A DNA stretch of 64,000 bases from Panicum virgatum (lineage: Eukaryota > Streptophyta > Magnoliopsida > Poales > Poaceae), in contig NC_053148.1 of NCBI RefSeq assembly GCF_016808335.1, positions 49,058,930 through 49,122,929 of the forward strand, in the 5' to 3' direction. Shown one piece after another: positions 9,995 through 22,200 of the stretch. Made by a program: the position numbers and the translations under genes. Numbering within the stretch: the stretch's first letter is position 1; each line of letters opens with the position of its first letter. The notes under the pieces were generated by a model, which ran no database searches, had not been told where the DNA came from, and worked only from the letters and a program-made list of their open reading frames with translations.

Positions 9995-12190
9995 ATATGT
10001 AATGCACGCTTATGTTCTATCTTTTCCTTATGCACGCCACTCTAGAGCTGGTTAACGATTAGCTCATCACGTTGACAAATGGAGTACTAAAAGATATTGT
10101 CCTCTTCATTATTGAAACATAAACGTTCTTTTTTTATAGCTTGTCTATATTTCTTTCTCAAATACTTTGATCTTTGATATTGTGTTATTGCGCTGCCTTT
10201 GATCGAATATCACAATTTGGACTTGTCTGCACAGCTGTGTCATACAAAGGGTCACTTGGTAGATTTGATTTATTTGACAAAAACTTCTTGCTATGCAATA
10301 AAACTTTATGCTAGCTGCCATTTTTGTTTGCTGTACCATCTCTTTAGCTTTTTATTGGTCGACTTTCTGCTCTGGTTATTTGTTCCTTTGGTAGTTTCTT
10401 TCAATTTCGGTTGAACCTTCCCCTTTTTTTTGGATTTTTAATAGTGACATAATGGCTCTATGTTGAATATGACTTGTTACAAAACTTAGCCTTTTACCCT
10501 CTTAAATTATTTCCCCCTGGTCAATCTTTGAAAATTTGGTATGTCAATCGTCCTTGCTGCAGATTGCCGATTTTTTCTTTAATGTAAAATGGAAAACCTA
10601 GCCATCTCGGTAGTTGGATTTGCATATACAAAGATATGAAAAAAAAGATACTGAACATAATTATCACATGGCCTTCTTCCTTTGCTCATGTGTTTCGGTT
10701 AGACCAGTGAGGCTTCCTTCTTTGTTGGGGAGATGACATTGACAATATCTTCTTTGTGCTGTATAGGCTGTCGAGACAAGGCTTCGGATAATTGATGATG
10801 GTGAAAAATAAGTTAATCCCATTTACAATAGACTTTGAGTAGAGGCTGTGTTTCTCACGGCTCCATTTTGTAGAGTGGCTGCAGCTGTTTCAATCTTCGC
10901 AGTGTGCTTCCATATATATTTTTTCATTGTGCCATTTACACCCTCGCACGCATATATAGGACCCCCATGTAATGTATTTCCTGAAGGTTGTACAAATAGA
11001 AGCATCCTATTTGTTCCCCTTTTTTTTGCACTATAAAGCAAGCAGGTTTTCCATCCCATCATCAGTGTCTTTCCTCATGTTTATTATTCGAGGAAAAGGA
11101 AGGAGGTGCATTAATCGCCGGCGGAGCTGTGTTTGTTAGCAAGTCGTGTTTGTAAACCAATATTTGTGGCCATTTAATTACCACTTTTCATTTCGTCATC
11201 GATGAACAAAGGGACGGCTCTTAATGCGGTCAGAGGTCACCTCCTCTAACAGGAGTATGTGCTGCTCTTTCTGGTTGGAAGATGAAGCTTTCTTCTTGGG
11301 CGATAAGGAGGATCCTTCCAGAATCTGTGGCGGCCGTGCAGTTGCGTGTCAGCATCAGAGAACTACAAGTCCTTTGTTGCTGGTACAGGACAGATAGGCC
11401 TGTATGTCTGAATTCTGAAAGGGTTGCTTGAGCCGTCGAATTCAGGAGGCCCCGGGTCTATTTTTGACCGCTAGAGGTGGGGAATTGCTGGACCCTGGAA
11501 TTCAGACGAGGACTCTGGTTAGTTGGTTGGTTGCGCTGAAGCCGTCGATTTCAGGCTACCATTCTCGTTTTTGACTATCGAGGCCAGATGCGGATGCCTC
11601 GCCGTCCGGGTGACGAGCTGGATGACGCCGGTGCCGAACATGCGGTCCGCAGGCGTCAGGACGGGGCGGAAGACGAGTCGCGCCGTGCGGGCGCGCCCAT
11701 TCAGCTCGGCTCCGGACAGCACATCTCGGGTTGGTGGTCGTGCAACTGCAGCGAGCCGTATGCTCCTTTCCTTTTCCTTCTACTATTCTGGGGGGTCGCT
11801 GGCGAAGCTGCTGCCATTTATTGTTTCAAAAGAAAAGCTGCTGCCATTTTTTTTTATTTTTTTCAAGGCATTCTAATTTTTTATTAAAAAGGGACAACTG
11901 GGCTTTTTTGGAGGAAAGGTCCAAGTGGGCTAGACAGTTTACGTGCCTTTTGGGCCACACGAAGGAATCCGCATGAGGAAGGCCCAAGCATTCCGAGTCC
12001 AAGCTCGAAAACCCAAACAAATCGAGCGACAAAGCCCAGCCCAACACGGCCTCGCCGCCGCCGCCGCCGCGTTTCTTCCCGTCTCCCTCACAACCCAATC
12101 CCCACCCGAGCGAGCAGCCAGGTCTCCGACGGAATCGAACCGTCCCGACCCTAACCTAGGGCTCCGTCGATCCCCCGATCCCGCTCGCCG
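9995..12190. other. Spacer between the CHCC-array gene and SYF2
   Basis: Mostly AT-rich sequence with no supported gene. A GC-rich island at about 11,585-11,755 reads like a coding fragment but has no recognisable domain and no splice context. At about 11,431-11,590 the phrase GCCGTCGA(A/T)TTCAGG...TTTTTGAC recurs about 100 bp apart, a partial local duplication. The promoter and 5' UTR of SYF2 are probably within about 11,900-12,190, which contains GGCCCA/TGGGCC-type elements typical of plant housekeeping genes. Confidence 0.4.
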
Positions 12191-14435
12191 ATGGGGGAGG
12201 GCGCCGTGGCGGGGCCGGCGGCGGACGGGAAGTCGCAGCCGGAGTGCATCAACTCGTCCAACCCGTACCACGAGTGCTCCGACTACTGCCTCCGCAAGAT
12301 CGCCGAGGCCAGGCAGCGCCTCGACGACGAGCTGCCCGACTCGCGCCCGCCCGAGCAGCGCGCCGTCCACCCGGACTGCATCAACGCCTCCAACCCGTAC
12401 CACGAGTGCTCCGAGTACTGCTTCAAGCGCATCGCCGACGCCAAATCAGGTGCTGCGACCCATCCCTTTCCGTTCGTAATGTCGATTTTTTTTTGGTAAA
12501 TTTAGTTGGTGGTCAATTTGCGTGGTCATAAAGTTGTTGGTTGCTTATGGTTTGTAATTTCTGGATTGTCATATTGTTAGGGTTGGAGCGTGGAGAGCAA
12601 GAACAGCCTGCCGCTGGTGCTGGCACGTCTGATGCCGCAGAGCAGCAACCTGATGATAATGAAGGTGAGAAGCAGGAGGACGCTGGTGCCGACGATGGTT
12701 ACCCCGAGATGACAGAAAAGCAGAAGAAGCTGTTTCAGCTGCGTCTTAAAATGGTATTGTAATCGGTGATTCCGGCCAGTTCATTACCTAGTGTACCGTA
12801 TTATTGTCCTGCTGAGTATCTTCACTCATTCCCTTGATGTTTAATTAACTTCAGAATGAAGCAAGGAAAGCGAACCAGCAGGCGATGGTTGCTGAGAAGA
12901 AGAGGATGGAGCCTCGTGGTGAGAGTCGAGGTGTTTCTAAGCAGAAGTGGCTAGAGGACAGAAAGAAGAAGATTGGAAAGTTGCTTGACTCAAATGGCCT
13001 TGATATGTCAAAGGCTTACATGCTTGATACACAGGAGACAGCAGAAGCGAAGTACAAGAAATGGGAGAAGGAACCTGCACCTTATGGGTGGGATGGTGAG
13101 CTCATCTTTTCACTCTTTATTGCATTCATAGTGGTTTGATGCATAAAGAAAAAAAAAATCTTACAGTGAAATATCAGAAGAATGCATAGACTGGTTCACT
13201 GGTATTGCACTGACGTGCAAAAAGCCAAAAACTGATAATACACTGCTGTTTGGTTATTGTACAGTCACTCTTATCATCTCATGTGTGTTGTTTAATCTCT
13301 GGTGATTCATAGCAAAAAAGGATTATTCCAGTGGAACATCAGAAGAATGCATAAAGCTGGTACTGTTATTGCAATGACGTGCAAATAATTGATGAAACAC
13401 GACTGTTTGTTTTTTGCACAACCACTCTTCTATGTGTTGTTTAATGTCTGGTGGTTTGCTGTTTTTTCACATTAGGATCTAGCTTGAATGTGCTCGGCTG
13501 ATTAGGCATTAACCTTTGGATGATTTATGTCAATGATATTTCTTTCACTGTTTGATTGGATAGAATTTAAATTGTGTGGAACATAATTTTACTTATAATC
13601 ACAAGGCAAAGTCCACTAAGCTTGGTTCATCCTGGATATGCCCATTGAACCAGAAAAATAAGCTAAGTTTGTTGGCAACATAAGGGGAAATATATAGGAT
13701 TAGCAAATGCCTGCTATCATTTTCCTTGTATGGTTCTGCTGTAACCATTTACTTGATACATATAACTAATATTCTATCCAAGCCATTTACTTGCTACATA
13801 TAAGTAATATTCTATTGCCATCTGAGTGCCTTCTTTGTTTTTTTGTACCATCAACAGTGTTCAATCTTATGCGCAGTATATTGTAAATCTGAGAACTCAT
13901 AATGTGCCTTTCTCTATTCGAATCGTTTACCTGCATCTGAGAGATGTGCTTATGCTTACAGTTTTCAATCAGAAGACCTTGTATGATGCATACAAAAAGA
14001 GGACCAAGAACATAGAGGTTGATATGGATGCGTACAATAAAGCGAAGGAAGCTGATCCTGAATTCTACCGTGATGCCTCTAGTCTCCAGTATGGGAAGGT
14101 ACTGTCAGTACTGTCATATCACATCAACAAATACTTCATAGTCTTGTTTAAGGTCCATGTGGAAATTAAATCACTCTTTAAATCCATTGGTGTTTTGCCT
14201 TGCTCAGGTGTCAAATGTCCCAGAAGAAAATATCAACAAAATGGTCAAGGAGCTCAAGGAGCGTGAAGAGAAGCGGAAATCCTTCAGCAGGAGGCGCAAG
14301 TTCAATGAAGACAAGGACATTGACTCGATCAACGACCGGAATGAGCACTTCAACAAGAAGATCGAGCGGGCCTTTGGCAAGTACACGCTTGAGATCAAGA
14401 ACAACTTGGAAAGAGGGACTGCCTTACCTGACTAA
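12191..14435 (+). CDS. SYF2: Pre-mRNA-splicing factor SYF2
   Basis: Exons 12191-12449, 12581-12753, 12855-13095, 13962-14098 and 14208-14435 join in one frame to 345 residues; the first ATG is at 12191. The C-terminal two thirds match the SYF2 family: a Lys/Glu-rich helix (LFQLRLKMNEARKANQ), then KKWEKEPAPYGWD, VFNQKTLYDAYKKRTKNI, SNVPEENINKMVKELKE and FNKKIERAFGKYTLEIKNNL. SYF2 is a nuclear component associated with the Prp19/NTC complex of the activated spliceosome. The N-terminal exon adds two Cys/His motifs (PECINSSNPYHECSDYC and PDCINASNPYHECSEYC) not part of the classical SYF2 domain; these link it to the upstream array gene. Exon 1 ends in phase 1. An acidic Gln/Glu/Asp-rich linker (exon 2) separates the two parts. 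The gene appears intact and is probably constitutively expressed. Confidence 0.93.
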
Positions 14436-17107
14436 TAAACCTTGCACAGCATTACCTTCTGGCATTGGAGCTAACCACTCGACTAGCAGCGAGTGGACCT
14501 GTTGTTTTCTTTGGCGTGGTTACTTTCTCTACTTGTAACTTGTGGGCGACAATTTCACTTGGAATTGTGAGATACCCGAACTGGGTTGTAATGCCGCGAG
14601 GCTGATGCCATGTACAAACAGTTGTGTGTTCTGCGAGCTGAATGAGTAATAGTGATGGTTCCTTTTATGGTTATAAATGCTGGGCCTAGGCATGTCCTCC
14701 ATTACTGAAAGAAATTGTTGCTTTACTTGATTCTATGTTGTGGTACAAATGGTCTGAACAATGACAGATTATTATGAATTCATGACCCAAAAGCACCCGG
14801 ATCAGCAGCTGTATGCTAGCGCCGGAGATGACACGTGGTACTGCAGCCTTATTCTATTGGCTGATGTTTTAATTTTTTTTCTTGTCCATGAGCACATTGA
14901 TGGTGATATCCTGTTTGACCCTCACTTACGTGGTAGGTCAATTTAGGTGGGGTGTGTGTGTGGTGGTCTGACTCCTGGCAAATGGTAGCTTGAATTTGTT
15001 GGCACAGTCACTTGAATTGGTACTTCTGATCTAATCTCTTCTTGCCACAATTGACTAGGAGATTACAGACCTGGAATGCTTCTTTCTAATAACACTTGAT
15101 AAACAAGTAATAATTAACTAGGTACATACGCTCCATTTTCTGATTCCAATGGCTGTGGAACGGGACAAATTGAAATGCCTTATGATCTGTTACTTCTGAT
15201 TTTTTTGGTATGTTCAACACTTCAAATGACTTGGTTTAGAGTCTCTGTTTATGATGCTCTTCATGATGCATTTTGACTTGCTCATGGTGCCCAAGTTCTA
15301 ACAGTGAGTTGCTAGGAGATTCTCTGGTTTCTACAGAAGTTCATGGAAATTGCTGATAAGATGGCAACCATAGGATAATCCTCAGATACCCTTGCTGGTG
15401 TCCCTAAGACAACATTGGCCATCATTACATGTCAGGCACACCTCGAATTTAAAGCCTGACATGTCATGGATGGTAAACAACAAATCAAACTACCTTAAGA
15501 TACCGAGTACTGATTCACATGTCAGGCAGTGGCCGAGGGCCCAGGGGCAGGGGGCAATCAGGCCTGGGGGGCAGCCGGTCCGCGGTCCGCCACGACGCCA
15601 CCGCGCACAGGCGCACGCCAGTCGACCGAGGCAAGCCAAGTGTGAATCAATCAACCAAGGTGAGCAGTAGAGCACATGATTGAAATTATGAATAATTTGT
15701 GTGGTCGGTACTTAATTATGCACTACTAATATGTATGTCGGGCTGTTAAATTTTTTTTTGCACTACTTGAAGTTTTGAATACCAACATTCCAAATCCTGG
15801 GCCCGCCCCTGCTTGGGCAGAGGCTTAAAAAAAGATCAGCTGTTGACTAAAACTCTAGTTTCAATGAAATAAAGCCACAAATAGCAGTAGCAGCAAAACC
15901 TTTAAGCCACAAACAAGTTGGGGGTGGGCTAGACAATTAGATATAAAACTGAGCCAAAAAAATGATAGCAAAATTAAGGAAGTCATTAGTAGTAAAATTT
16001 GTAAAGTATTAAAAGGTGATCAATAAGGTACATGCACGTGGATGTCTGGATTTCATGCAGATAATTCTTTTAGTGTGTTTTAATCCTTTAAGTATCTCTT
16101 TATTGCCACCACCTCGAAATGGTTTGTTCTCAAGGTAGCCCAGTAACCCACGTGACAACCTCTAAAACCATGTAAGCACTAGAGGTTGTCACTCAGAAAG
16201 ACAAGCATATCGTTATGTGTACTTTCTAACATACAAACTGTTGTATTCTTTCAGTATGTTCCAATCCTTTAAGTATCTCTTTAATCTTTATTGCCTCCTT
16301 TCTAAAAGTCCAAGCCTAGCTCTCTTGAAACTAACCCTTCCTTGTCTGACTAAAACCTATCACCACACGTTCATCTCAACTACGCTTAACTGCTAAACAT
16401 GCTACTGCTTTAATCATAACAACAGGGACAAAACAAAGATGGAAAATCTAAGATATGTATAGCAGAGAAACAAACATGGTCATTTTGTCCCTTCATGTTG
16501 AAGAGTCACTGTAAAAGAAGTAAATAGGAAAAAAATGTATCACTAACAAGAGTAGTATTGCTATAAGATACATAAATGATGCTTGCTCACTACAACAGTC
16601 CAAGCAAGTAGAATTGCTACCATTGATGCATTGTACATTAATTATTGCCTCTATAGATCGAACACTAACAGTCCAAGCAAGTAGAATTGCTACCATTGAT
16701 GGATTGTACATTAATTATTGCCTCTATAGATCGAACACCAGAATGTCAGTATGGGAAAAGAAAAGCTCCACCAGAATGTTCTGACAAGCAGAAAAGTCTA
16801 ACTAAAGCACCTAGAATACATTGCCTTTTCATTACAGCTCAATTCTTCATATATTATTCAAAGAAATCTACCATAATGACACAAGACCCAAAATATTAGA
16901 GAATACACTATACCACCACCTCAAAATGGGATAAACATGACTTGAAGGAGATGTGTTCTCAACGTAGCCCAGCCACCACGTGAGACGACCATTAAACTTA
17001 CATATGCACTAGAGGTGGCATGATCTACTCATCAATCATTACTATAAAAAAAATCATGTATACAAGTATAATTATAAACCTATAGAAAAGAGGTTGTCGC
17101 TCAGACA
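14436..17107. other. SYF2 3' UTR and repeat-rich spacer
   Basis: The first few hundred bases are SYF2 3' UTR. No coding gene follows. Two related stretches (about 16,085-16,200 and 16,905-17,010) share ACCACCTC(G/A)AAATGG...TTCTCAA(G/C)GTAGCCCAG and CACTAGAGGT, so they are old copies of one repeat. Another copy of its start (CAATCCTTTAAGTATCTCTTTA) lies near 16,262. Confidence 0.45.
16594..16738. repeat. 73-bp tandem duplication
   Basis: The unit AACAGTCCAAGCAAGTAGAA...ATAGATCGAACAC occurs twice, starting at 16594 and 16667, with one substitution seen (GATGCATTG versus GATGGATTG). The near identity indicates a recent event. Confidence 0.9.
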
Positions 17108-17115
17108 GATAAGAT

Positions 17116-17316
17116 CAGCGGCGGAGCCAGGGGGTGCTCCAACCCCCCTACAACACATGGACCCCCCCCCCCCCCAAGCACCCCCTACAATTTTCAACTA
17201 TGAATTAAAAGGAGGAAGAGAAAAATGAGGAAGAAGAAGAAGAAAAAAGAAAGGGAAGCAAGAAGAAGAAAAGGAAGATGAGCCCCCCCTAAATCCAAAT
17301 TCTAGATTCGCCACTG
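17116..17316. mobile_element. Small hAT-type MITE
   Basis: A 201-bp element with ends CAGCGGCGGAGCCAG and GATTCGCCACTG. It is flanked by a perfect 8-bp duplication GATAAGAT (17108-17115, 17317-17324). The interior holds a C run and an A/G-rich stretch and has no coding capacity. Confidence 0.85.
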
Positions 17317-17702
17317 GATAAGATAACATCCTCAGTAATTTTTAACATGCATACTGCAGTCATCCAAAGTGATGGTCAGAATTACAACAGCCAGGAGGAT
17401 TTGAATCCACAAGATTTCTAAAATTGCCATATGAAGATGCCTAACTTGTTCCAACAGACAAACCAGACAAATTCCAATCAAGGAAATCAGCTCATCAGCA
17501 ACCCAAGTACCCTGATTCCAGAACAATAAACCCAACGCCAATAACATACTACTAAACGCCCTAACACAACGAAACCCTAGAAAGGATCATAACTAAATCG
17601 ACACTCGAATGAATGGCATTAACTAGGGTTCGAAACAAACGCACAAGATTACAAAACCAACGTATCCACGGAGGCGTCACCGCAAGGCGGCAAAATGCAT
17701 CT

Positions 17703-18028
17703 TGCCTTGTTTGTTTTTCCCACGCTATTCCATTCTACAAAAAGAATCTTGCATGCATAGTGTATTAAATGAAGTCTATTTGTAAAAAATTTTCAGGGAT
17801 GGGTGTAATTTTTTGCGACGAATCTAACGACGGTAATTAATCGATGATTTGCTACAGTGATGCTACAGTAACCGTCCTCTAATCACGCGGTCAAAGGTTC
17901 CATTAGATTTTTCAGGGTCACTAGCGCGGGGGTTCTGAAGTTGGTTTTATAAACTAGCTTTGTTTAACACCGTAATTAGCGGTCAAACTATCACTATTCA
18001 ATTCACTAGGACGCTGAAAACGGCCCTT
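17703..18028. mobile_element. MITE, same family as 27.3 kb
   Basis: The interior matches 27,268-27,611 over nearly its full length, for example GTAATTAATCGATGATTTGC and GGGTCACTAGCGCGGGGGTT. The ends are degraded (TTGCCTTGTTTG at left, GGCCCTTG at right) and no target duplication is visible, so this is the older copy. Confidence 0.75.
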
Positions 18029-19652
18029 GTCACCGGCGTGCTCCACCAATTACGCCACGACTCCACAAAGGCGTCATCAGCTGGCGTAGAGGCCGCCGCC
18101 TTCCCTATTAGGTTTGGCGGGCGAAGCGGCGCCGAGAAGCGGAGTCATCGTCCACCGCGGTGCCGAGAAGGCAGCCGCCTTCCGCATGGCGCCCCCGTAA
18201 GGCTTCATAACCTCAAGGAGGGACACGGCCTAGGAGGACCACCGCTGGAGAGGTGGACGGAATAAAGCTCTAGCGGCGGCGCGTGGTTCCTCCTCCCAAT
18301 CGCCGCCCGCTTGATATCCGCTCCATTGCTAGGTTGAGAGCGAGAGAGGGGGTGGAAGCGGGATGAATCGAGAAGCTTTGGCTTGAGCGAATCCGATTTG
18401 GGGGAGATGCAGGCAACCGCCAGAGCGGAGGAACTTCTTGTGCTGGACGGCCCCCGAGATGAGCCACGCGCATGGGCTTACATGGGCCATTCTTTCTTGG
18501 GAAAGCCCGAGGGCCGGCCAATCAGTCCAGCCTCACCAATTCTCTTCTACATTTTGCTTACCTACTATGGGCCTGGGCCGAGAAAATATGCTACCGCCAT
18601 TAAGTATTTTTCAATTTCTGAGTGATGTGATTCTCAAAAAAAAAATGTATTCCTTAAAAAAAATGTCCTTGAGTAGGTACTGCTGGATCGGGCACTCATG
18701 ATAGAGGAGTATAATAATTTATAGACAGGTGCTGGGGAGCAAAAAGGTCACCTTTGTTGGCGAGCGGACTACTCGATCGATCTGTCTCTTGCGCGTATTC
18801 TACTGCATCTTGTACGCGTTAGAGCATGTACCACGACGCATCATGCTCTAGTTTATTGGCCGACTAGGAGACACGATATATATATTTTACAAGTGGCCAG
18901 GCCGGCAGCTTGTAAGCATTAGTTGAGCTGTCGACATACTGGCTGCAGTCCTGAGGTTGCTAATTCGCTTGGATCCGCGTACAAATATTTCTAATAAGCT
19001 CGTGAAGCAGCTGGAAGACCAGAAATGGGCCGAAAAGTTTGAGCTTGACCGGTAGCACACCGTACCAAATTGCAATACACGCTTGGCGACGGTTCCTTTG
19101 CTAGGCGCTGGCTAATGAGAAATTATTAAAGCCAGCCTCAATATGCAGTGTCATCGCACAGTTACCAATACTATAAGTAAGGCAACCGGCCTGATGACAC
19201 TTCTCTCAAATTCTAGGTCACTTCGCGTCTCTCTCTTCTGCAATTTTAGTTGTCACTTCGCGTCTTGGCACTCGTCGTGACGTCGTGTAGCGGCTAAGGA
19301 CAAAGGATGATGCATGGCCATTTTTTCGCTGCGCCAATCAGCAAACTTTTACTAGTACTTTAATATAGCTTGGCCGGCTAGATATTAAAATCAACTGTAG
19401 ACTAGACCAACTGGATCTTGTGATAATCCACAGCCAGGACGGGGCGGGCAGACAGCTTCGCTTGAGCAGGGCCGCCGGTGGCGAGCTAGGGGAGCTGACT
19501 TGTTGCCAATTGCCATGCCGTCCATGTCTGCATTATTCGTGTGCCCAATCAGTGGACGCGGCGAGCACCTCCGAAAAGGCGATGGCTGGACTGTTATGCC
19601 ATGCCATGCCGTGCCGTGCCGCAACTAACACCAAAGCAAGTTGCCTGCCATT
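18029..19652. other. Spacer, possible minus-strand transcription start
   Basis: A GC-rich block at about 18,040-18,520 looks like the 5' end of a transcript read on the minus strand: GGCCCA-type elements near 18,480-18,500, then a pyrimidine-rich leader and an ATG at about 18,324 with only 18 codons. A noncoding or lost gene is possible. I found no exons with a supported reading frame downstream. The rest is unremarkable. Confidence 0.35.
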
Positions 19653-20118
19653 TGTTAGTATTGATCTCCACCGGGCCAGTCCAACGACTGGGCCAACCTT
19701 GACTTGCGTCCTGATCGGGGACGCCCAGCCCAAGATGAGGCTGGTGGGCCCCCGTCGCGCAGCCCTATAAAGTGGAGGTGGGGATTAGAGGCTCTGGCAA
19801 CGAGGTTTGCCGCCGCTACAGTTTCCCACCGTCCAAACCCTAACCCGATCTAGAGAGGGGGGCCGTCAGCGACGGGAAGCACCACTGTGCCGCGCCGTCA
19901 CCGCTACCGGAGCCGCCATCCACAACTTCGGCGACCCGCTGCGTCAACGGCCCTCACCGACCTCGCCATCGCCGCCGCCACCGCGACGCCTCTGTGCCCT
20001 GCGTCGCTGCCCTAGAGCAGTCATTCCCCAACAAACCAGTGATGGCAAGGTCTAATTCCTCAAGAATCAGTGAGTACTCCCACTTGATCTACTGCTAGTT
20101 GATCCAAAACTTCTAACA
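19653..20118 (+). repeat. 5' LTR of the Copia element
   Basis: Begins TGTTAG and ends CTAACA. A TATA box CTATAAAG lies at 19765-19772, followed by a GC-rich R/U5 region rich in GCCGCC. Confidence 0.95.
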
Positions 20119-20119
20119 A

Positions 20120-20131
20120 TGGTATCAGAGC
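20120..20131 (+). other. Copia primer-binding site
   Basis: TGGTATCAGAGC begins two bases after the LTR end. It is complementary to the 3' end of initiator-Met tRNA, the standard primer of plant Copia elements. Confidence 0.9.
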
Positions 20132-22200
20132 CTCGATCTAGCGAGTAGATCTCGGTTGGGAAAAAAAAAGAATCAGAAAGATTGAAGAAAGAAACAATTC
20201 CGATTCGAATCGGATCGACAGAAAGGAAGAAAGGCAATACCTAACCCTAGCCAAGTCAAAGGGCGGAGGGATCTTCATGGTCTTCTCACCGCCGAAGCCA
20301 CCGCCGTTGTGCGGGATAGATCCGCGCCGCCGCTCGTCGTGGCGTGGTGCAGAACCAAGCCGCCGCTCGCCGCCGAGGCCCGTGCGCGCGGGCTCCGAAA
20401 AGGGCATTCATTTGTGCGCCGTCCATCTTGGACCCGCCATGAGGGCACCCCGGCGAAGCTCCTCGGCGGAGCCGCGCGCGACCCGGCCGCACGCGGCGCC
20501 GGCGAGGAGGACCGCAAGGGCGCAGGCGACGGCGGCCGCATGAGCTTCTCGGAGCCGTTGCTAGAAAAGAAAAAAAGCCTAGGGCCTTGCGCGCCACCAT
20601 GGCAAGGTCATGGTGTGGCGGCCGGTCCGCCGCGGCGTGGCGGCGTCAGACCGCCGGCGGCGCCGCCGGCTCGGTCCGAGCTAGAGAGAGAAGGGGAAGA
20701 AGAAATGGAATTAGGGTTTTCCGGGCGAGCGGGCGAGCGCCGATTTTGCCCTGGCGAAAGTGACGGGCGACCGTCGGATGAGATCCAACGGCCACGATCG
20801 GCTGGCGCGCAGACGGACCGGTTTCGGCCCAGGTGGGGTGAGCGCGCGGGCCGAATTCGCGGCCCAGGCCCACGCTGTGGTCTGGGACGCGGGGGCGCTG
20901 TGCGCCGAGCGGGCCTTGGGCCGTTTTCAAGACCAGGCCGAGCGCACAGTAAAGAAAAGAGATCAGTATTTTTTCCTCTCATCATTTTCAGAAGCATTTC
21001 TGGGAGAATTTTGTATAGAATTTGATCTCTATTCAATTTTGCACCAACATGTATATTGTTTAGAGAATAAATGAGTACAATAATGCTCCTGAATATAGTT
21101 TTTTTTTATGTTTCCGCTGCAAAGTAAAAGTTTTATCCTCTATTCAAATTAGAACCAACGGGAAAATTTAAATAGAGGAGTAGAAAGATATTGATTTAAA
21201 GTTAAATTATGGTATTGTTATTTTCTGACCAACGTTGATGATAACAATATTATAATTTTATTATGAGTTTAAAGTTCAAGGTTAAATCTCTGACAAATTT
21301 TGCATCAATATGATCAATTTTTCAGAGAACAGAGAAATATAAAGGGTTGCTTCTGAAAAGAAAGAAAAGTTTTCCGCTGCAATAAAGAAAGAAAGGCTAA
21401 GATGAGTTTTTCCCTGTGAGAAAAAGTAAAAGCCACATTTAAAGTTTAAGTTTTAGAAAGATTTCCGCTGTTTAAAGTCAAAGTTGACTTTTTGGCATTA
21501 TTTTGTCATTTTAAGTGTCAAGTTGAGCATTATTTTGCTCTTAAAGAAAAGAAAGATTAAAGTTAATTCTAATGTTGTCATTTTCTGACCAAAGTTGATG
21601 ATGACAATATTATAATTTTAATTCTAGTCATTATTTCTATTTCTGTCCAACGGTGATATAGAATTGAAAGTACCGGAAAAATGTATGTTTTTAATTTTGA
21701 CCAACGTTAAATTAAGGCATACAATTCTTCCCAGTTGAGAGAAATAAGCAAAGAAAAGTTGATTTTGTTCAATGCTACAGACAATTTTTTTTAGTTTACT
21801 CAGCTGCATTGTTGAGGTTAAGAAAGAAAAGAGCTTGTGTCATTCTGACCTTTTTGGTTGATAAGGAAAAGAGAAGCAACTGCTTCGAAAGTTTTTCATG
21901 GTATTGTTATTTGTTAAATTTTCTAATTAAATTGGAACCAACGAGAAGATTTAATCAGAAAAGAAAGTATATATGCATATTTTAGTCATTGTGACTAAAG
22001 TTTTGACACTATAAAATGTTTTTTTTTGTCCTTCAATAGTGAAGACAATGGTTGAAATGAGTAAGATGCATGTTCAATTTGACCAACGTTGAATTAAACA
22101 TGTGTGCCATTCATGTCCTGCATGGCAGGGAAAGTTTGTGATGACTCATGTGCTACTTGAGTATCACAGAAAAGAGAAAAAGTCTGGGGGAGCCTTTTAA
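20132..22200 (+). other. Copia leader with switch in base composition
   Basis: The first 800 bp are very GC-rich and hold open frames on both strands with no gag-like domain. From about 20,950 the sequence becomes AT-rich and repetitive. GACCAACGTTGA-like words recur at 21,227, 21,587 (one change), 21,699 and 22,081. A stretch of about 55 bp around TTTTCTGACCAA(C/A)GTTGATGAT is repeated about 360 bp apart (21,209 and 21,569). No coding function is supported. Confidence 0.6.

Noticed and set aside
20277..21036. Open frames in the GC-rich part of the Copia leader as a gag gene
   Set aside because: No capsid or zinc-knuckle motif; frames are open on both strands, which composition explains.
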